Assembly: GCA_017303875.1 (NCBI GenBank)
Contig: JAFLBP010000021.1
Location: 1-64,000, forward strand
DNA from: Chitinophagales bacterium
Lineage (GTDB): Bacteria > Bacteroidota > Bacteroidia > Chitinophagales > Saprospiraceae
DNA: 64,000 nucleotides
Direction: 5' to 3'
Below are positions 22,819-31,756 of the stretch, piece after piece (within the stretch, counting starts at the first letter, position 1; every line of letters starts with the position of its first letter). A model generated the notes under the pieces. It was not told the DNA's origin. It made no database searches and was given only the letters and a program-made list of their open reading frames with translations. The translations under genes and the position numbers were made by a program.

Positions 22819-23562
22819 CTAAGGAAGTGCCTTCAGCAGTTGCTGTGCGGTATCAAAATGGGGTTTGCCGGGGTTGATATTTTGCAAAACGGCCTTACAT
22901 TCCAAGATGCGATTTTCCTGCAAAAAAGAAAGCGCTGTGTACCACTGAAGCTCTGGTGTCCAGGCGTTGGGTGGGTTAAAAAGTGCGGAAAATACTTGTC
23001 GGGCAGCTTCGGATTTACCTTGTTCGAGCAGGGCCAAACCATAAAAAAAGCGGGCTTCGGTATCATCGGGCGATTGTTGCAGCCAGGTTTGCAGGGCTGT
23101 TTCGGCGGCGGCATAATCTTTTTGTTTAAAGGCGCTTTCGGCCTTGCCCAAAGGGCTGTTTTCTGCCCGGTTGGTAAATGCTGCTTCCGGAAAATTGCGG
23201 TAATCGGCATATAGTCTTTCCGACAGGGGCGGGCGCAGCCACCACCATACAAAGCCCAGCAATCCGAGGGTTGCGGCAACTGCCGGCAACCAGAAATTTA
23301 GCTTCCATTTTTGGCGCGCGACAAGAGGAGGCGTTGGCGCTTCGAAGTATTTCCCTTTCAGCTCGGCAAAAGTTTGTTTCAGCGCCTGCTCCTGTGCGCC
23401 GGCCTGCGTATCGGGCGTCAGCCGACGCCGGGCTTCTGAAACCAGTTGGAAGGCTTCGGCCAATGCTTCGTCGTGTTGGAGTGCTGCCTCAAACGCCGCG
23501 CGTTCTGCTTCAGGGAGCAGCCCGTCGAGGTAGTCTTCTATGCGGAGGTAAAGGTCTTCCAT
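22819..23562 (-). CDS. Membrane anti-sigma-like protein with TPR periplasmic domain
   Basis: The 247-residue product opens MEDLYLRIEDYLDGLLPEAE, the form of zinc-less anti-sigma N-terminal domains. A single membrane helix follows (NFWLPAVAATLGLLGFVWWW, about 90-109) and two or three TPRs in the C-terminal half (KAESAFKQKDYAAAETALQT, DTEARFFYGLALLEQGKSEA). It starts 3 bp after the ECF sigma stop. It probably holds the sigma factor at the membrane and senses through the TPR side; that role is inferred from context and shape. Confidence 0.75.
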   Translation of the reverse strand: MEDLYLRIEDYLDGLLPEAERAAFEAALQHDEALAEAFQLVSEARRRLTPDTQAGAQEQALKQTFAELKGKYFEAPTPPLVARQKWKLNFWLPAVAATLGLLGFVWWWLRPPLSERLYADYRNFPEAAFTNRAENSPLGKAESAFKQKDYAAAETALQTWLQQSPDDTEARFFYGLALLEQGKSEAARQVFSALFNPPNAWTPELQWYTALSFLQENRILECKAVLQNINPGKPHFDTAQQLLKALP

Positions 23563-23565
23563 GCG

Positions 23566-24129
23566 TCAGGTCAGCGATTGATATTCCGGCGATTTTTTGA
23601 TGCGTTCGATGAGTGTGGCGATACATTCGGCTTTGCGTTTGCGGGCGTAGGCATAGCTGAAGCCAAGTTGTTGGGCTACGGCTTCCATGCCGATGCCGGT
23701 CCAGGCCAATTGAATAATTTGCCGGCAAGCAGCAGAAATTTCGGCCAGCGCGCTTTGAAAAAGCTGGTCGCGGGCCTCTTCCTGAAGCAGTTTTTCGCCC
23801 ATTTGCTCGGCTGCTTCCTCTGTAAATCCTTCGATCGGCCCAAATGTTACCACACTGCGTTTTCGTCGTTTGAGTTCATTGAGCCAGCGGCCCCGGCATA
23901 CCATATACAAATAAGCCTCAAAAGGGCAGGTCAGTTTGAAACCTGGCCGTTCGGCTTGTCGGGTAATCATCAGTAGCGAATCCTGAAAAACATCTTCAGC
24001 ATCTGCGGGATTGCCGTGGTTGGCACAAACGAATTGCAATATCCGGTTGGCGAAACGCCGATAGATTTCCTCCACCACCTGAAAATCGTTGTTCAGCAAA
24101 GCTTGAATGTATTTGTAATCCGGATGCAT
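23566..24129 (-). CDS. ECF-type RNA polymerase sigma factor
   Basis: The 187-residue product has sigma region 2 (IYRRFANRILQFVCANHGN, PADAEDVFQDSLLMI, FEAYLYMVCRGRWLNELKRR) and region 4 (AACRQIIQLAWTGIGMEAVA, QQLGFSYAYARKRKAECIA). It is translated ahead of the TPR-fused anti-sigma gene. The divergent neighbour is the Ig/SprB-like and CHAT protease operon across a 321-bp gap, a likely but unproven target. Confidence 0.9.
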   Translation of the reverse strand: MHPDYKYIQALLNNDFQVVEEIYRRFANRILQFVCANHGNPADAEDVFQDSLLMITRQAERPGFKLTCPFEAYLYMVCRGRWLNELKRRKRSVVTFGPIEGFTEEAAEQMGEKLLQEEARDQLFQSALAEISAACRQIIQLAWTGIGMEAVAQQLGFSYAYARKRKAECIATLIERIKKSPEYQSLT

Positions 24130-24450
24130 GCAGGCGAAGGTAAAGGGTTCAAAAAAAATATTTAAAAAATTTAATGGGCGGGGGTAACAAAAGTGAGCGG
24201 CGTGGATATGAGGGCAACAATGCTTTTGCGAAAGCGTGGGTCAAACAACACATTGCCAAATGAACGCGACAAGACCCAAAACCGAACCCCAAAAAACTTT
24301 GTAAGCGCGGTCCCCTGGCGGTGCAACGGCATCGCCTCGGGCCTTTTGGGGGAACATTAAAATTAAATAACAATATTTTCGCAAAACAACGTTTGAAATA
24401 ATACATTTGCGTTAACTCGCAAAATATCTGCAAAACAAAAACAAAACACT
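24130..24450. promoter_or_regulatory. Divergent control region between the ECF sigma and CHAT operons
   Basis: A 321-bp non-coding stretch. The plus strand has TACATTTG (24402-24409) about 40 bp before the ATG at 24451, fitting the Bacteroidota -7 element; the -33 is poor (TTTC near 24377), which would suit dependence on an alternative sigma or an activator. No clear minus-strand promoter was found. Confidence 0.5.
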
Positions 24451-26532
24451 ATGATGAAAACAATGTATCGCCTCGGCCTTGTAGCCGTGCTGGCTGCTGC
24501 CGGAATTTTCTGGGCTTTCTGGCCCGTGGGCTTTTCTACAACACCTGGTTTTGTCGTTACGCACAGCCTAAACTCCACAACGAATGTGGTCAGTTTTTCG
24601 GTTAGCGGATTGCCGGTACTAACGCCCGCTACAGCACAATATAAAATTTTTATCAATACCGGCGACGGCAACTACATAGAAGAAACTATCCAGGCAAATG
24701 TCGGCTCGGCTACACTTAGTAAGACCTATCAATACGGCGCCGCAGGCAACTACACCGTTAGTGCCGAAGCAACAGCCGTGTATGATGACAAGAGTGACCC
24801 CGACAAAAAGAAGCCTAAACATGCGTTTGCTGCTCTCACGGTCAACCCCTCCTCCGGCTCCTCCAACGGCGGTATGGATCCTATGGTTGGCTTCGCCCAA
24901 TTGGATGCCACGCGCCGGATTGTACCCGGAGATCCAGTCACGTATATTGTAAATTATCAGAACCTGACCGAGTGCCAGGCGGCAATTTCGGGTAATATCG
25001 TGCTAAATTACGATGAAGATATTCTTGATTTTCAGTCTGTTAACTTGCATAACGGAGAAACGCCGGTTTCCAATGTGGCCGGAACGATTAACTACAGCTT
25101 TAGCAATTTGCAGCCTGGCATTCGCAAAAACCTGTTTTTTCATTTCGTAACCAAAGCCACCGCGCAGATCAATACCGCACTTAACCCGACTCCAACCCTC
25201 ACTTTTACCTACACCGGTGGCGGCGGCGCCAAAAATGAATCCTGTACTGGCGGTAGTTTGACGCTGACAAATGCTCAAAGCCTGACGGTCGCCGACGCCC
25301 ATGACCCGAATTACAAAACCGCCGACCTGAGTTGTATTCAAAGCAGCGACGGCTACCTGACGTATACCATCAATTTCCAAAATGACGGATATGCAGCTGC
25401 TAAAGATGTGTCTGTGACGGATTATCTGCACAAAATATTTCTGCCTGTCACACCCGATCAGTTCAGCAGTTCACATAATATCAGCAGTACCTCTTATGAC
25501 CCCTCCTTGCAAAAACTTACCATCGAGCTTGAAAACATCAACCTGCCGGGCCTGCACGACCCCAATCTGGGTAAAACGCATTCCATAAATGACACCAAAG
25601 GATGGGTGCGGTTTCGGGTAGCCTTACCTGGCAGCAAAACCGCTTTTGAAAAGCAAATTATTCCCAATCGCGCGGGCATAATTTTCAATTGTAACCCACC
25701 GGTGTATACCGCACTTGAACTTACACCAGTCTATTGGAGTCCCGGATCTGCCTGCAACCCCTGCCCCGATAAAATCATCACCACGTCACATCAAACACTG
25801 ATTGTTGCCGGTTCGGGAAATATTAAACCAACGGTGGAGGCTGCTGCTGCGGATAGCACAAATGCGCTGGCTGGCTATACGATGAGTGGACTATTCCCGA
25901 ATGCTTTTGATGTCAATGATTACTACCTCGTCGGGCAATCCAATACCGACTCGTGCAGGGTAAAAATTATCCATTTTACCATTCAACGCAATGATTGTGC
26001 GCTTGTACTTAGCACCACGCCTACACATCCCTGCGGAAATACCGACCTTGGCTCCATCACTGCCAGTGTGAGCGGTGGCTCAGGCTCCTATAAATGGAGT
26101 GACTGCACCACCGGTATAGATACTTTTTCGCGCACCAATCTCCCGCCTGGTAAATATTTGGTAGGCGTAACCGATCTGGTTACCCAATGCACCGCCGAAC
26201 AATGGGTTGTCATTAATCCGCCCAACCTGCGCATTGATGATGATCCAAACGATTGTGCCATAAAACCGTTAGTCAGTGGCGGTACCGCGCCCTATACTTT
26301 AAACTGGAATTTCGACGGCCTCTCCGCCAGCGGCCCGCAGGCAGGGCAATCTGTTGCCTGGGGAAGCCGGAAAACCGCATCCGTCACGGTAACCGATGCA
26401 AGCGGTTGCACTTCAACCTTGGTTCTGAAGAAAAACTGCAAGAAAAAACCTTATTGGCCCTATGTCATAGCCGCCCTCGGCCTCCTCACCTTCGGCTTCC
26501 TCGCCTGGAAATTCCTGATTAAGAAAAAATAA
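24451..26532 (+). CDS. Large Ig-like/SprB-repeat protein anchored by a C-terminal helix
   Basis: The 693-residue product has an N-terminal hydrophobic signal (about 6-27), a PKD-like domain (about 40-125), and two DUF11/DUF7619-like beta domains (PGDPVTYIVNYQNLTECQAA; YLTYTINFQNDGYAAAKDVS) at about 145-430. SprB-type repeats follow at about 510-655 (SITASVSGGSGSYKWSDCTT, NLPPGKYLVGVTDLVTQC, PLVSGGTAPYTLNWNFDG). It ends in a membrane helix (WPYVIAALGLLTFGFLAWKF) followed by LIKKK. There is no T9SS domain. The topology suggests a periplasmic protein fixed in the inner membrane. It is translated 8 bp ahead of the CHAT gene. Ligand binding or complex formation with that protease is inference. Confidence 0.75.
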   Translation: MMKTMYRLGLVAVLAAAGIFWAFWPVGFSTTPGFVVTHSLNSTTNVVSFSVSGLPVLTPATAQYKIFINTGDGNYIEETIQANVGSATLSKTYQYGAAGNYTVSAEATAVYDDKSDPDKKKPKHAFAALTVNPSSGSSNGGMDPMVGFAQLDATRRIVPGDPVTYIVNYQNLTECQAAISGNIVLNYDEDILDFQSVNLHNGETPVSNVAGTINYSFSNLQPGIRKNLFFHFVTKATAQINTALNPTPTLTFTYTGGGGAKNESCTGGSLTLTNAQSLTVADAHDPNYKTADLSCIQSSDGYLTYTINFQNDGYAAAKDVSVTDYLHKIFLPVTPDQFSSSHNISSTSYDPSLQKLTIELENINLPGLHDPNLGKTHSINDTKGWVRFRVALPGSKTAFEKQIIPNRAGIIFNCNPPVYTALELTPVYWSPGSACNPCPDKIITTSHQTLIVAGSGNIKPTVEAAAADSTNALAGYTMSGLFPNAFDVNDYYLVGQSNTDSCRVKIIHFTIQRNDCALVLSTTPTHPCGNTDLGSITASVSGGSGSYKWSDCTTGIDTFSRTNLPPGKYLVGVTDLVTQCTAEQWVVINPPNLRIDDDPNDCAIKPLVSGGTAPYTLNWNFDGLSASGPQAGQSVAWGSRKTASVTVTDASGCTSTLVLKKNCKKKPYWPYVIAALGLLTFGFLAWKFLIKKK

Positions 26533-26540
26533 ACAAGCCT

Positions 26541-29312
26541 ATGCATCTCACCCGAAGGCTAATAATGATAGCTGGCAGCTGCGCCCTTATGGCAATCCTG
26601 CTGGCCCAAAACGCACCCAAAACCGGGGCGTCGGAGCAAGTCTCCGACGCCCTTGATGCTTTTTGGGAGCGCGACGCCTATGATACGCTTCTGCAAGTCA
26701 CTGCACAAGGACTTACGCAAAGCGCCGCCCTCAAAGACTGGAAGACTTTCACCCTGTACAGCCGCTATCGCATCAAAACCCTGAATGCCCAAGACAGCCT
26801 GGAGCAATCCCTGCTCTGTGCGCAACAAAGCCTGAAAACCCTTGAACAGGACGGCCAGGGAAACAGCCTTTTCGCCGCCGAACTCTGGATGCGCAAGGCC
26901 CTGACGCACCGAAACCTGGAAGAACTGCGCGCCGGACTGGAATGCTACGAAAATGCCATTCGGATTTACGAAAAAAATAAAGTCAACGACCCCTACCTCG
27001 CTTTCTGCTATAAAAACGCCGCCCAGGTCTACATTCGAAGGGCAGAACACAAAAAAGCCGGCGACTACCTGCTCGCTGCTATTCGCAGCGACAGCACCGA
27101 AACCCACCTGCCTTCTATTTACAGCCAGATCGCCAACAACTATTACTGGCAGGACAGCCTCTCCGCCGCGGAAAAATATTTCCGGCTCGGCACCGCTCTG
27201 GCCGAATCCAAAGGAAATTCTCTGGCAGCCCTGCACATGACTGGCGCCGCAGTTTTTGAAAAAAAAGGGGCATGGGAGCAATCGGAACAACTGATTGCCA
27301 AGGCGCTGGAATATTACCGGCAAGATCCCGACGAGGTAGACAACCGCATGCGCTGCTACAGCCTGCTGGCTTCCATTGCCATTAAAAAAGGTCGGCCGAA
27401 TCATGCAGCGATGTTTTTTGAACAGGCTGAAAAAGAGGGCCGCGCTTATTTCAAAGGGCCTAACCGCGAAATGGCGATTCTTTACTGCCATTGGGGCGAT
27501 TTTTTGCAAACCACCCGAACGGGGCTTGATCCCCTGGAACTTTACCAAAAAGCCCTGCGCGAAGCCTGGCCGGAATACCAGCCGCAGACGAGCGAAAAAT
27601 TGCCCGCGCCCGAAACCACCCCCCTGGAACAATGGGCTGCCGTCGCCGCCGCACGTATTGCCGAAAACCTGATCCAAAACCAACAGGCAACTAACGCACA
27701 GCGCAGCCTCGCCGCCGATTACTTCGATCTGGCCTTCAGCGCCTCCGACCGACTGCTGTACAGCTACGGCGCCGATGAATCCAAACTCTATTTTATGGAG
27801 CGAAATTTCGACATCGTTCAGGCAGCAGTAGAAAACCTGGCGGAGCTGGCCCTGCAAAACCCGACAGACCCTGCCCCGCGCCGTCGCCTGTTTGAATTTC
27901 TCGAAAACCGCCGCGCCACCGTACTCCGCAGTGCACTTGAAGCGCAGCGTAATTTTGCCCTCAGCGAACTGCCCGAATCCCAGCGCGAGCGCGAAGACGC
28001 CCTGCGCAATGACCTGTTGAAAACCATCGGCGAATTGAATATAGAAAAAAGTAAAAGGGCAGATTCCGCCACACTGGCTCAACTTGACAAAGAACGCTTC
28101 CGCATTGAAACCGAATTGCAGGAGCTGCGGCAATCGCTCGAAAAACAATACCCCATTTTTACACAATTCAACAAGGCCGGCCGCGCCCGGACGGTTGCCG
28201 ACATCGCCGCCGCCATGCCCGATACAGCACTGGTACTCAGCTTTTTTGATACCGAAAAAAACTACCTGTGCCTCACCCTTAATAAACAGGAACAGGTGCA
28301 GCTTTACCGCATTCCCAAAGACTCCGTGTTTATGGCGCAATTGCTGGCGATGGTGGCGATGTTGTCCGACAAACAAGCCCAGGAACAAGCGCCGCAGCAA
28401 TATTTCAAGCTCGCTTATGCCGTCAAACAACAACTGTTGCCTGCGGGAATAAGCGCTAACGCGAAACACCTGATTGTTGTGCCCGACGGTATTTTGAGCA
28501 ATTTGCCCTTCGAAGCCTTGCTTTCGCAGGCGCATCAGGGCACGTATGCCGACGCGCCCTATTTACTCCGTGAGTTTACGCTGCAATACACCTGGTCGGC
28601 CACCATGTTGTGTAACAGTGATGTAGCTACAAAAGCTTCCGGCAACAACCTGCATATCGCACCATTTGGCCGCGAAACGAGGAGCGGGCTTGGCCTTTTG
28701 GCCTTCAGTACCGAAGAACAGGCCGAAAACGCCATGTCCCTGCACGGCAGCAGCGCCAGCCTGACAAGGGTATGGACTGAAGCGCCGCGCTACCGGGTGC
28801 TGCATTTTTCTACCCACGCACAGGCAGGCAACGCTTCGGAAACCGGTATTGAACTCTGGGAGCAGCGCGTCAGTCTTGCCCAGCTCTACACCTTGCGCCT
28901 GAATGCCGATCTGGTTTGTCTCAGCGCCTGCGAAACCAACAAGGGCGCCTACGCCAAAGGCGAGGGAGTATTAAGTTTGGCGCATGCCTTCGCCTACGCG
29001 GGCGCCCGCGCACTCATTGCCACGCACTGGAAAATCAACGACCGCGCTTCGGCGCGGCTGATGCAGTCATTTTATGACGAAACAGATAAAAAACTTAGCC
29101 TGACGCAGGCCTTGCGTCAGGCCAAAATAAACTGGCTCCGCTCTTCAGAACCCGATGCCCGCAAAATGCCCTACTACTGGGCGGCTTTTACCCTGAGTGG
29201 CCGCGACACCACCCTGAGTCCTGAAAGCAATTACCTGATTCCGGCCCTGATCGGGCTATTGCTCTTGTCCGTTGGCGGGTTTTGGTTTTGGCGGAGAAAG
29301 CTTTCTGGATGA
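26541..29312 (+). CDS. TPR-CHAT caspase-like protease with membrane anchors
   Basis: The 923-residue product has an N-terminal signal/anchor (about 7-22), TPR repeats (about 50-360), a helical linker with coiled-coil character (450-540), and a CHAT peptidase domain (about 590-880). The caspase-like dyad is His 759 (HFSTHA) and Cys 797 (LSACET), with GEGVLSLAHAFAYAGARALI and PYYWAAFTLSG after it. A C-terminal helix (about 899-917) ends in WRRKLSG. CHAT proteins are clan CD cysteine proteases that act after partner or ligand sensing. With signal and C-terminal basic tail the catalytic part should lie in the periplasm. It forms an operon with the Ig/SprB-like gene. Confidence 0.9.
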   Translation: MHLTRRLIMIAGSCALMAILLAQNAPKTGASEQVSDALDAFWERDAYDTLLQVTAQGLTQSAALKDWKTFTLYSRYRIKTLNAQDSLEQSLLCAQQSLKTLEQDGQGNSLFAAELWMRKALTHRNLEELRAGLECYENAIRIYEKNKVNDPYLAFCYKNAAQVYIRRAEHKKAGDYLLAAIRSDSTETHLPSIYSQIANNYYWQDSLSAAEKYFRLGTALAESKGNSLAALHMTGAAVFEKKGAWEQSEQLIAKALEYYRQDPDEVDNRMRCYSLLASIAIKKGRPNHAAMFFEQAEKEGRAYFKGPNREMAILYCHWGDFLQTTRTGLDPLELYQKALREAWPEYQPQTSEKLPAPETTPLEQWAAVAAARIAENLIQNQQATNAQRSLAADYFDLAFSASDRLLYSYGADESKLYFMERNFDIVQAAVENLAELALQNPTDPAPRRRLFEFLENRRATVLRSALEAQRNFALSELPESQREREDALRNDLLKTIGELNIEKSKRADSATLAQLDKERFRIETELQELRQSLEKQYPIFTQFNKAGRARTVADIAAAMPDTALVLSFFDTEKNYLCLTLNKQEQVQLYRIPKDSVFMAQLLAMVAMLSDKQAQEQAPQQYFKLAYAVKQQLLPAGISANAKHLIVVPDGILSNLPFEALLSQAHQGTYADAPYLLREFTLQYTWSATMLCNSDVATKASGNNLHIAPFGRETRSGLGLLAFSTEEQAENAMSLHGSSASLTRVWTEAPRYRVLHFSTHAQAGNASETGIELWEQRVSLAQLYTLRLNADLVCLSACETNKGAYAKGEGVLSLAHAFAYAGARALIATHWKINDRASARLMQSFYDETDKKLSLTQALRQAKINWLRSSEPDARKMPYYWAAFTLSGRDTTLSPESNYLIPALIGLLLLSVGGFWFWRRKLSG

Positions 29313-29330
29313 GTTACCTGTAAAAGTCGG

Positions 29331-30809
29331 CTAAACCATGCGCGCTTTCCACCTGAACTCCAAAAGCCATACTGCTACTCCGTACAAACCGAACAGCAAG
29401 GTGCGCAGCGTCCATTTCAGTGCTGGAACCGCTTCCCAGGCGGCCGGAAGATGTGCGGCGATTTGCCAGAGCGCCAGGCCCAGCAGCAGGTAAAAAAGCA
29501 TCAGCGACAGCGGGTAATCTACAGGGTAATGTTTTTGTCCGAAATACAAAACCAGCACCGTCATCACGCTGTAACAAGCCAGCGTTGCCCAGGCGGAAGC
29601 CGTGTAGCCAAATCGGGGCGCAAAAGCGACGTTGAGCACAATCGTAACCACCGCGCCCGCCACAGCAATCCAGGCGCCCACGCGGGTCATGTCTTTGAGA
29701 CGATACCATACCGAGAAGTTGTAATAAAGCCCCAGCAGCACATTGGCCACCAGCAAAACGGGCACCACATGCAGGCCCGAGCGATAGTCTTTTCCGATGA
29801 AATATTTAACCAAATCAATATAAAGCAGAATAAACAACATGCCTGCTACCGCCACAATATTGAACCACTTCGCCGCAGCTGCCTGCAAGGCTTTGGCGTC
29901 CTGTTGCCCCGAAGTACGAAAAAAAAACGGCTCGGCGGAATAGCGATAGGCCTGCGTAAACAGGGAAATCATCATGGCTAATTTATAATTGGCGCCATAA
30001 ATACCCACCTGCTCCTGGTTTTGTATAGCGCTGCCCGGCAGCAAGTACTTCAAAATGGCCCGGTCAAGGGTTTCATTGACAATACCCGCCAGACTGGCCA
30101 CCATCAGCGGCAAACCATAAGTCAGCATTTGTCGCCAAAGCGCCTTATCAAAAGCCTCGACGCGCATGCGCCGTATTTCCGGCCACAACAACAATAAAAC
30201 CGTCACGCTGGCCAGTACATTCGACAGGAAAATATAGCCGATACGCACGTCAGGCGACCAAACCGCGCGCACCCAATGCCAACCCTGTTCGTCGGCCCAG
30301 GGACAAAAAACAATCCAGAATAAATTCAAACCGATATTCACCCCGATACCGATCAGTTTGAGCAGCGCAAAACGATAGGGCCGCTGCTCCGTGCGCAGGC
30401 GCGCAAAGGGGAGTTCGGCCAGGCAATCAAAAGCCAGGATCAGGGCAAACCAGCGGATATAATCTGCATGATCGCCGTAGCGCATCCACCCGGCAATGGG
30501 CGCTGCAAAAATCATCAGCAAAGCCGTTAACAGCAGCGAACTGCCCAACAGCGAACCCAAAGCCGTGCTGTACGCGCGCTCCTGATCGGCCTTTTCCTTG
30601 CCGAAGCGGAAATAAGCCGACTCCAGCCGGTACGAAAACAGCACCATCAAAAACGCCGAATTGGCATAAAAATCAATCACCACCCCGTATTCCGCTTTCG
30701 GAAGCAGGTTGGTGTACAGCGGTACCAGCATGACGTTCAGAAAACGCCCGACGATACTGCTCATGCCATAAACCGCCGTTTCACCGGCTAACTTTTTGAT
30801 CAGCGACAT
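29331..30809 (-). CDS. Polysaccharide flippase (Wzx/MATE-like)
   Basis: The 492-residue protein has about 12-14 hydrophobic segments and begins LIKKLAGETAVYGMSSIVGR, the usual opening of Bacteroidota O-antigen/lipid-oligosaccharide flippases. It carries YRLESAYFRFGKEKAD and YGLPLMVASLAGIVNETLDR. It should move undecaprenyl-linked sugar units across the inner membrane. It lies downstream of nfu but is separated by a terminator. No transferase genes adjoin it, although a TMTC-like enzyme and an O-antigen ligase occur within 16 kb. Confidence 0.9.
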   Translation of the reverse strand: MSLIKKLAGETAVYGMSSIVGRFLNVMLVPLYTNLLPKAEYGVVIDFYANSAFLMVLFSYRLESAYFRFGKEKADQERAYSTALGSLLGSSLLLTALLMIFAAPIAGWMRYGDHADYIRWFALILAFDCLAELPFARLRTEQRPYRFALLKLIGIGVNIGLNLFWIVFCPWADEQGWHWVRAVWSPDVRIGYIFLSNVLASVTVLLLLWPEIRRMRVEAFDKALWRQMLTYGLPLMVASLAGIVNETLDRAILKYLLPGSAIQNQEQVGIYGANYKLAMMISLFTQAYRYSAEPFFFRTSGQQDAKALQAAAAKWFNIVAVAGMLFILLYIDLVKYFIGKDYRSGLHVVPVLLVANVLLGLYYNFSVWYRLKDMTRVGAWIAVAGAVVTIVLNVAFAPRFGYTASAWATLACYSVMTVLVLYFGQKHYPVDYPLSLMLFYLLLGLALWQIAAHLPAAWEAVPALKWTLRTLLFGLYGVAVWLLEFRWKARMV

Positions 30810-30820
30810 AAAATTAAAAA

Positions 30821-30853
30821 GCCGGAATTCGCAGCAACACTGCGAATTCCGGC
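30821..30853 (-). terminator. Intrinsic terminator of nfu
   Basis: GCCGGAATTCGCAG (30821-30834) pairs perfectly with CTGCGAATTCCGGC (30840-30853). The minus strand then runs into TTTTTAATTTT. It lies between nfu and the flippase gene. Confidence 0.85.
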
Positions 30854-30893
30854 CACAAGGTAAAACAGAATTTATTCAGTCCGGCATCCCGGA

Positions 30894-31502
30894 TTAAGCC
30901 ATTTCCTGCACCACCTCTTTTACCTCCGGAATCATGCGTTTGAGCATGCCTTCGATACCCGATTTGAGGGTAACGGTGGAAGAAGGGCAACCGCTGCAAG
31001 AGCCTTGCATGATGACGTGTACCGTGCCTTTGTCGTAAGCTTTGAACTCAATATTACCGCCATCGCCTTCTACGGCAGGTTTGACGTACATATCAATCAG
31101 TTCCTTGACGCGGCGGGCGATGTCGCCGTCTTCGCCGCTGAACTGCGCTTCATTGGAAGCCGCAATTTGAGCTTCCATAAATTCGGCAAAACCTTCGCGG
31201 ATAATGGCGCCGTCTTTTTCTAAATAGTCTTTGATGAAGGCTTTGAGCGTGAGCATCACATCCGACCATTCGTAGTTGAATTCTTTGAGAATAGTCACGA
31301 AGTTATTGTTGATGTGCACGTTTTTCACATAAGGCAGTTCCATGAGGCTGTTGGCGAAGGGACTCCATTCGGCCGCCAGGTCTTTTTCACGAAACTCGGC
31401 CACACCGCGATACAAAAGGCGGTTGGTCACGTATTTGAGGGCTTCCGGGTTGGGCGTCTCTTCGGTGAAGAGCATGACCGGAGATTTTACAACAGTATCC
31501 AT
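30894..31502 (-). CDS. Nfu/NifU-type iron-sulfur scaffold protein
   Basis: The 202-residue product has an Nfu N-terminal domain (MLFTEETPNPEALKYVTNRL, about 9-95) and a NifU C-terminal domain with the cluster-binding CxxC in VIMQGSCSGCPSSTVTLKSG. This family assembles and delivers Fe-S clusters in the cytosol. The ATG at 31502 (MDTVVKSPV) is preferred to a TTG ten codons upstream, which falls in an inverted repeat at the predicted transcription start. Control: the same inverted repeat stands before feoAB, implying iron-linked regulation. Confidence 0.9.
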   Translation of the reverse strand: MDTVVKSPVMLFTEETPNPEALKYVTNRLLYRGVAEFREKDLAAEWSPFANSLMELPYVKNVHINNNFVTILKEFNYEWSDVMLTLKAFIKDYLEKDGAIIREGFAEFMEAQIAASNEAQFSGEDGDIARRVKELIDMYVKPAVEGDGGNIEFKAYDKGTVHVIMQGSCSGCPSSTVTLKSGIEGMLKRMIPEVKEVVQEMA

Positions 31503-31523
31503 ATCTGAAATTGATGGCTTGTA

Positions 31524-31540
31524 TTTAGACAAAATCTACA
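31524..31540 (-). promoter_or_regulatory. Inverted repeat (putative iron-regulator operator) at the nfu start site
   Basis: Plus strand TTTAGA-CAAAA-TCTACA: one mismatch from the perfect TTTAGA-CAAAA-TCTAAA found before feoA. It lies directly downstream of the nfu -7 element, covering the predicted transcription start, where a repressor would block transcription. The DtxR/MntR or Fur identity of the regulator is inference. Confidence 0.6.
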
Positions 31541-31571
31541 CAAAGGTAGCGCAATTGCCGTTGCGCTGCAA
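31541..31571 (-). promoter_or_regulatory. nfu promoter
   Basis: On the minus strand TTG (31571-31569), a 20-base spacer and TACCTTTG (31548-31541) fit the Bacteroidota consensus. The leader to the ATG at 31502 would be about 33 nt. Confidence 0.65.
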
Positions 31572-31700
31572 CGGTTTTTGTAAACATAATTTTTTCAGGA
31601 ATGTTCGATTGCCCGCACGATCGAAGGGCCAAATTATACAGGCTCGGAAACAAGTCTTTAGTTTATCAGGAAATTTTTTTTGTTAAAAAATATTTATTTA

Positions 31701-31730
31701 TTGTTTTTCAATAAATTTTTATTACCTTTG
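31701..31730 (+). promoter_or_regulatory. Promoter of the DUF2975/XRE operon
   Basis: TTG (31701-31703), a 19-base AT-rich spacer and TACCTTTG (31723-31730) give a near-ideal Bacteroidota promoter, about 20 nt of leader before the ATG at 31757. Confidence 0.75.
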
Positions 31731-31756
31731 TACAATCATTCAAAAAAGTATTCAAG

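Noticed and set aside
26559..28535. A 658-codon open frame on the minus strand opposite the CHAT protease
   Set aside because: The translation is Gly/Val/Phe-rich without domain motifs, and the plus strand encodes an unmistakable TPR-CHAT protein. It is a shadow frame caused by codon bias.
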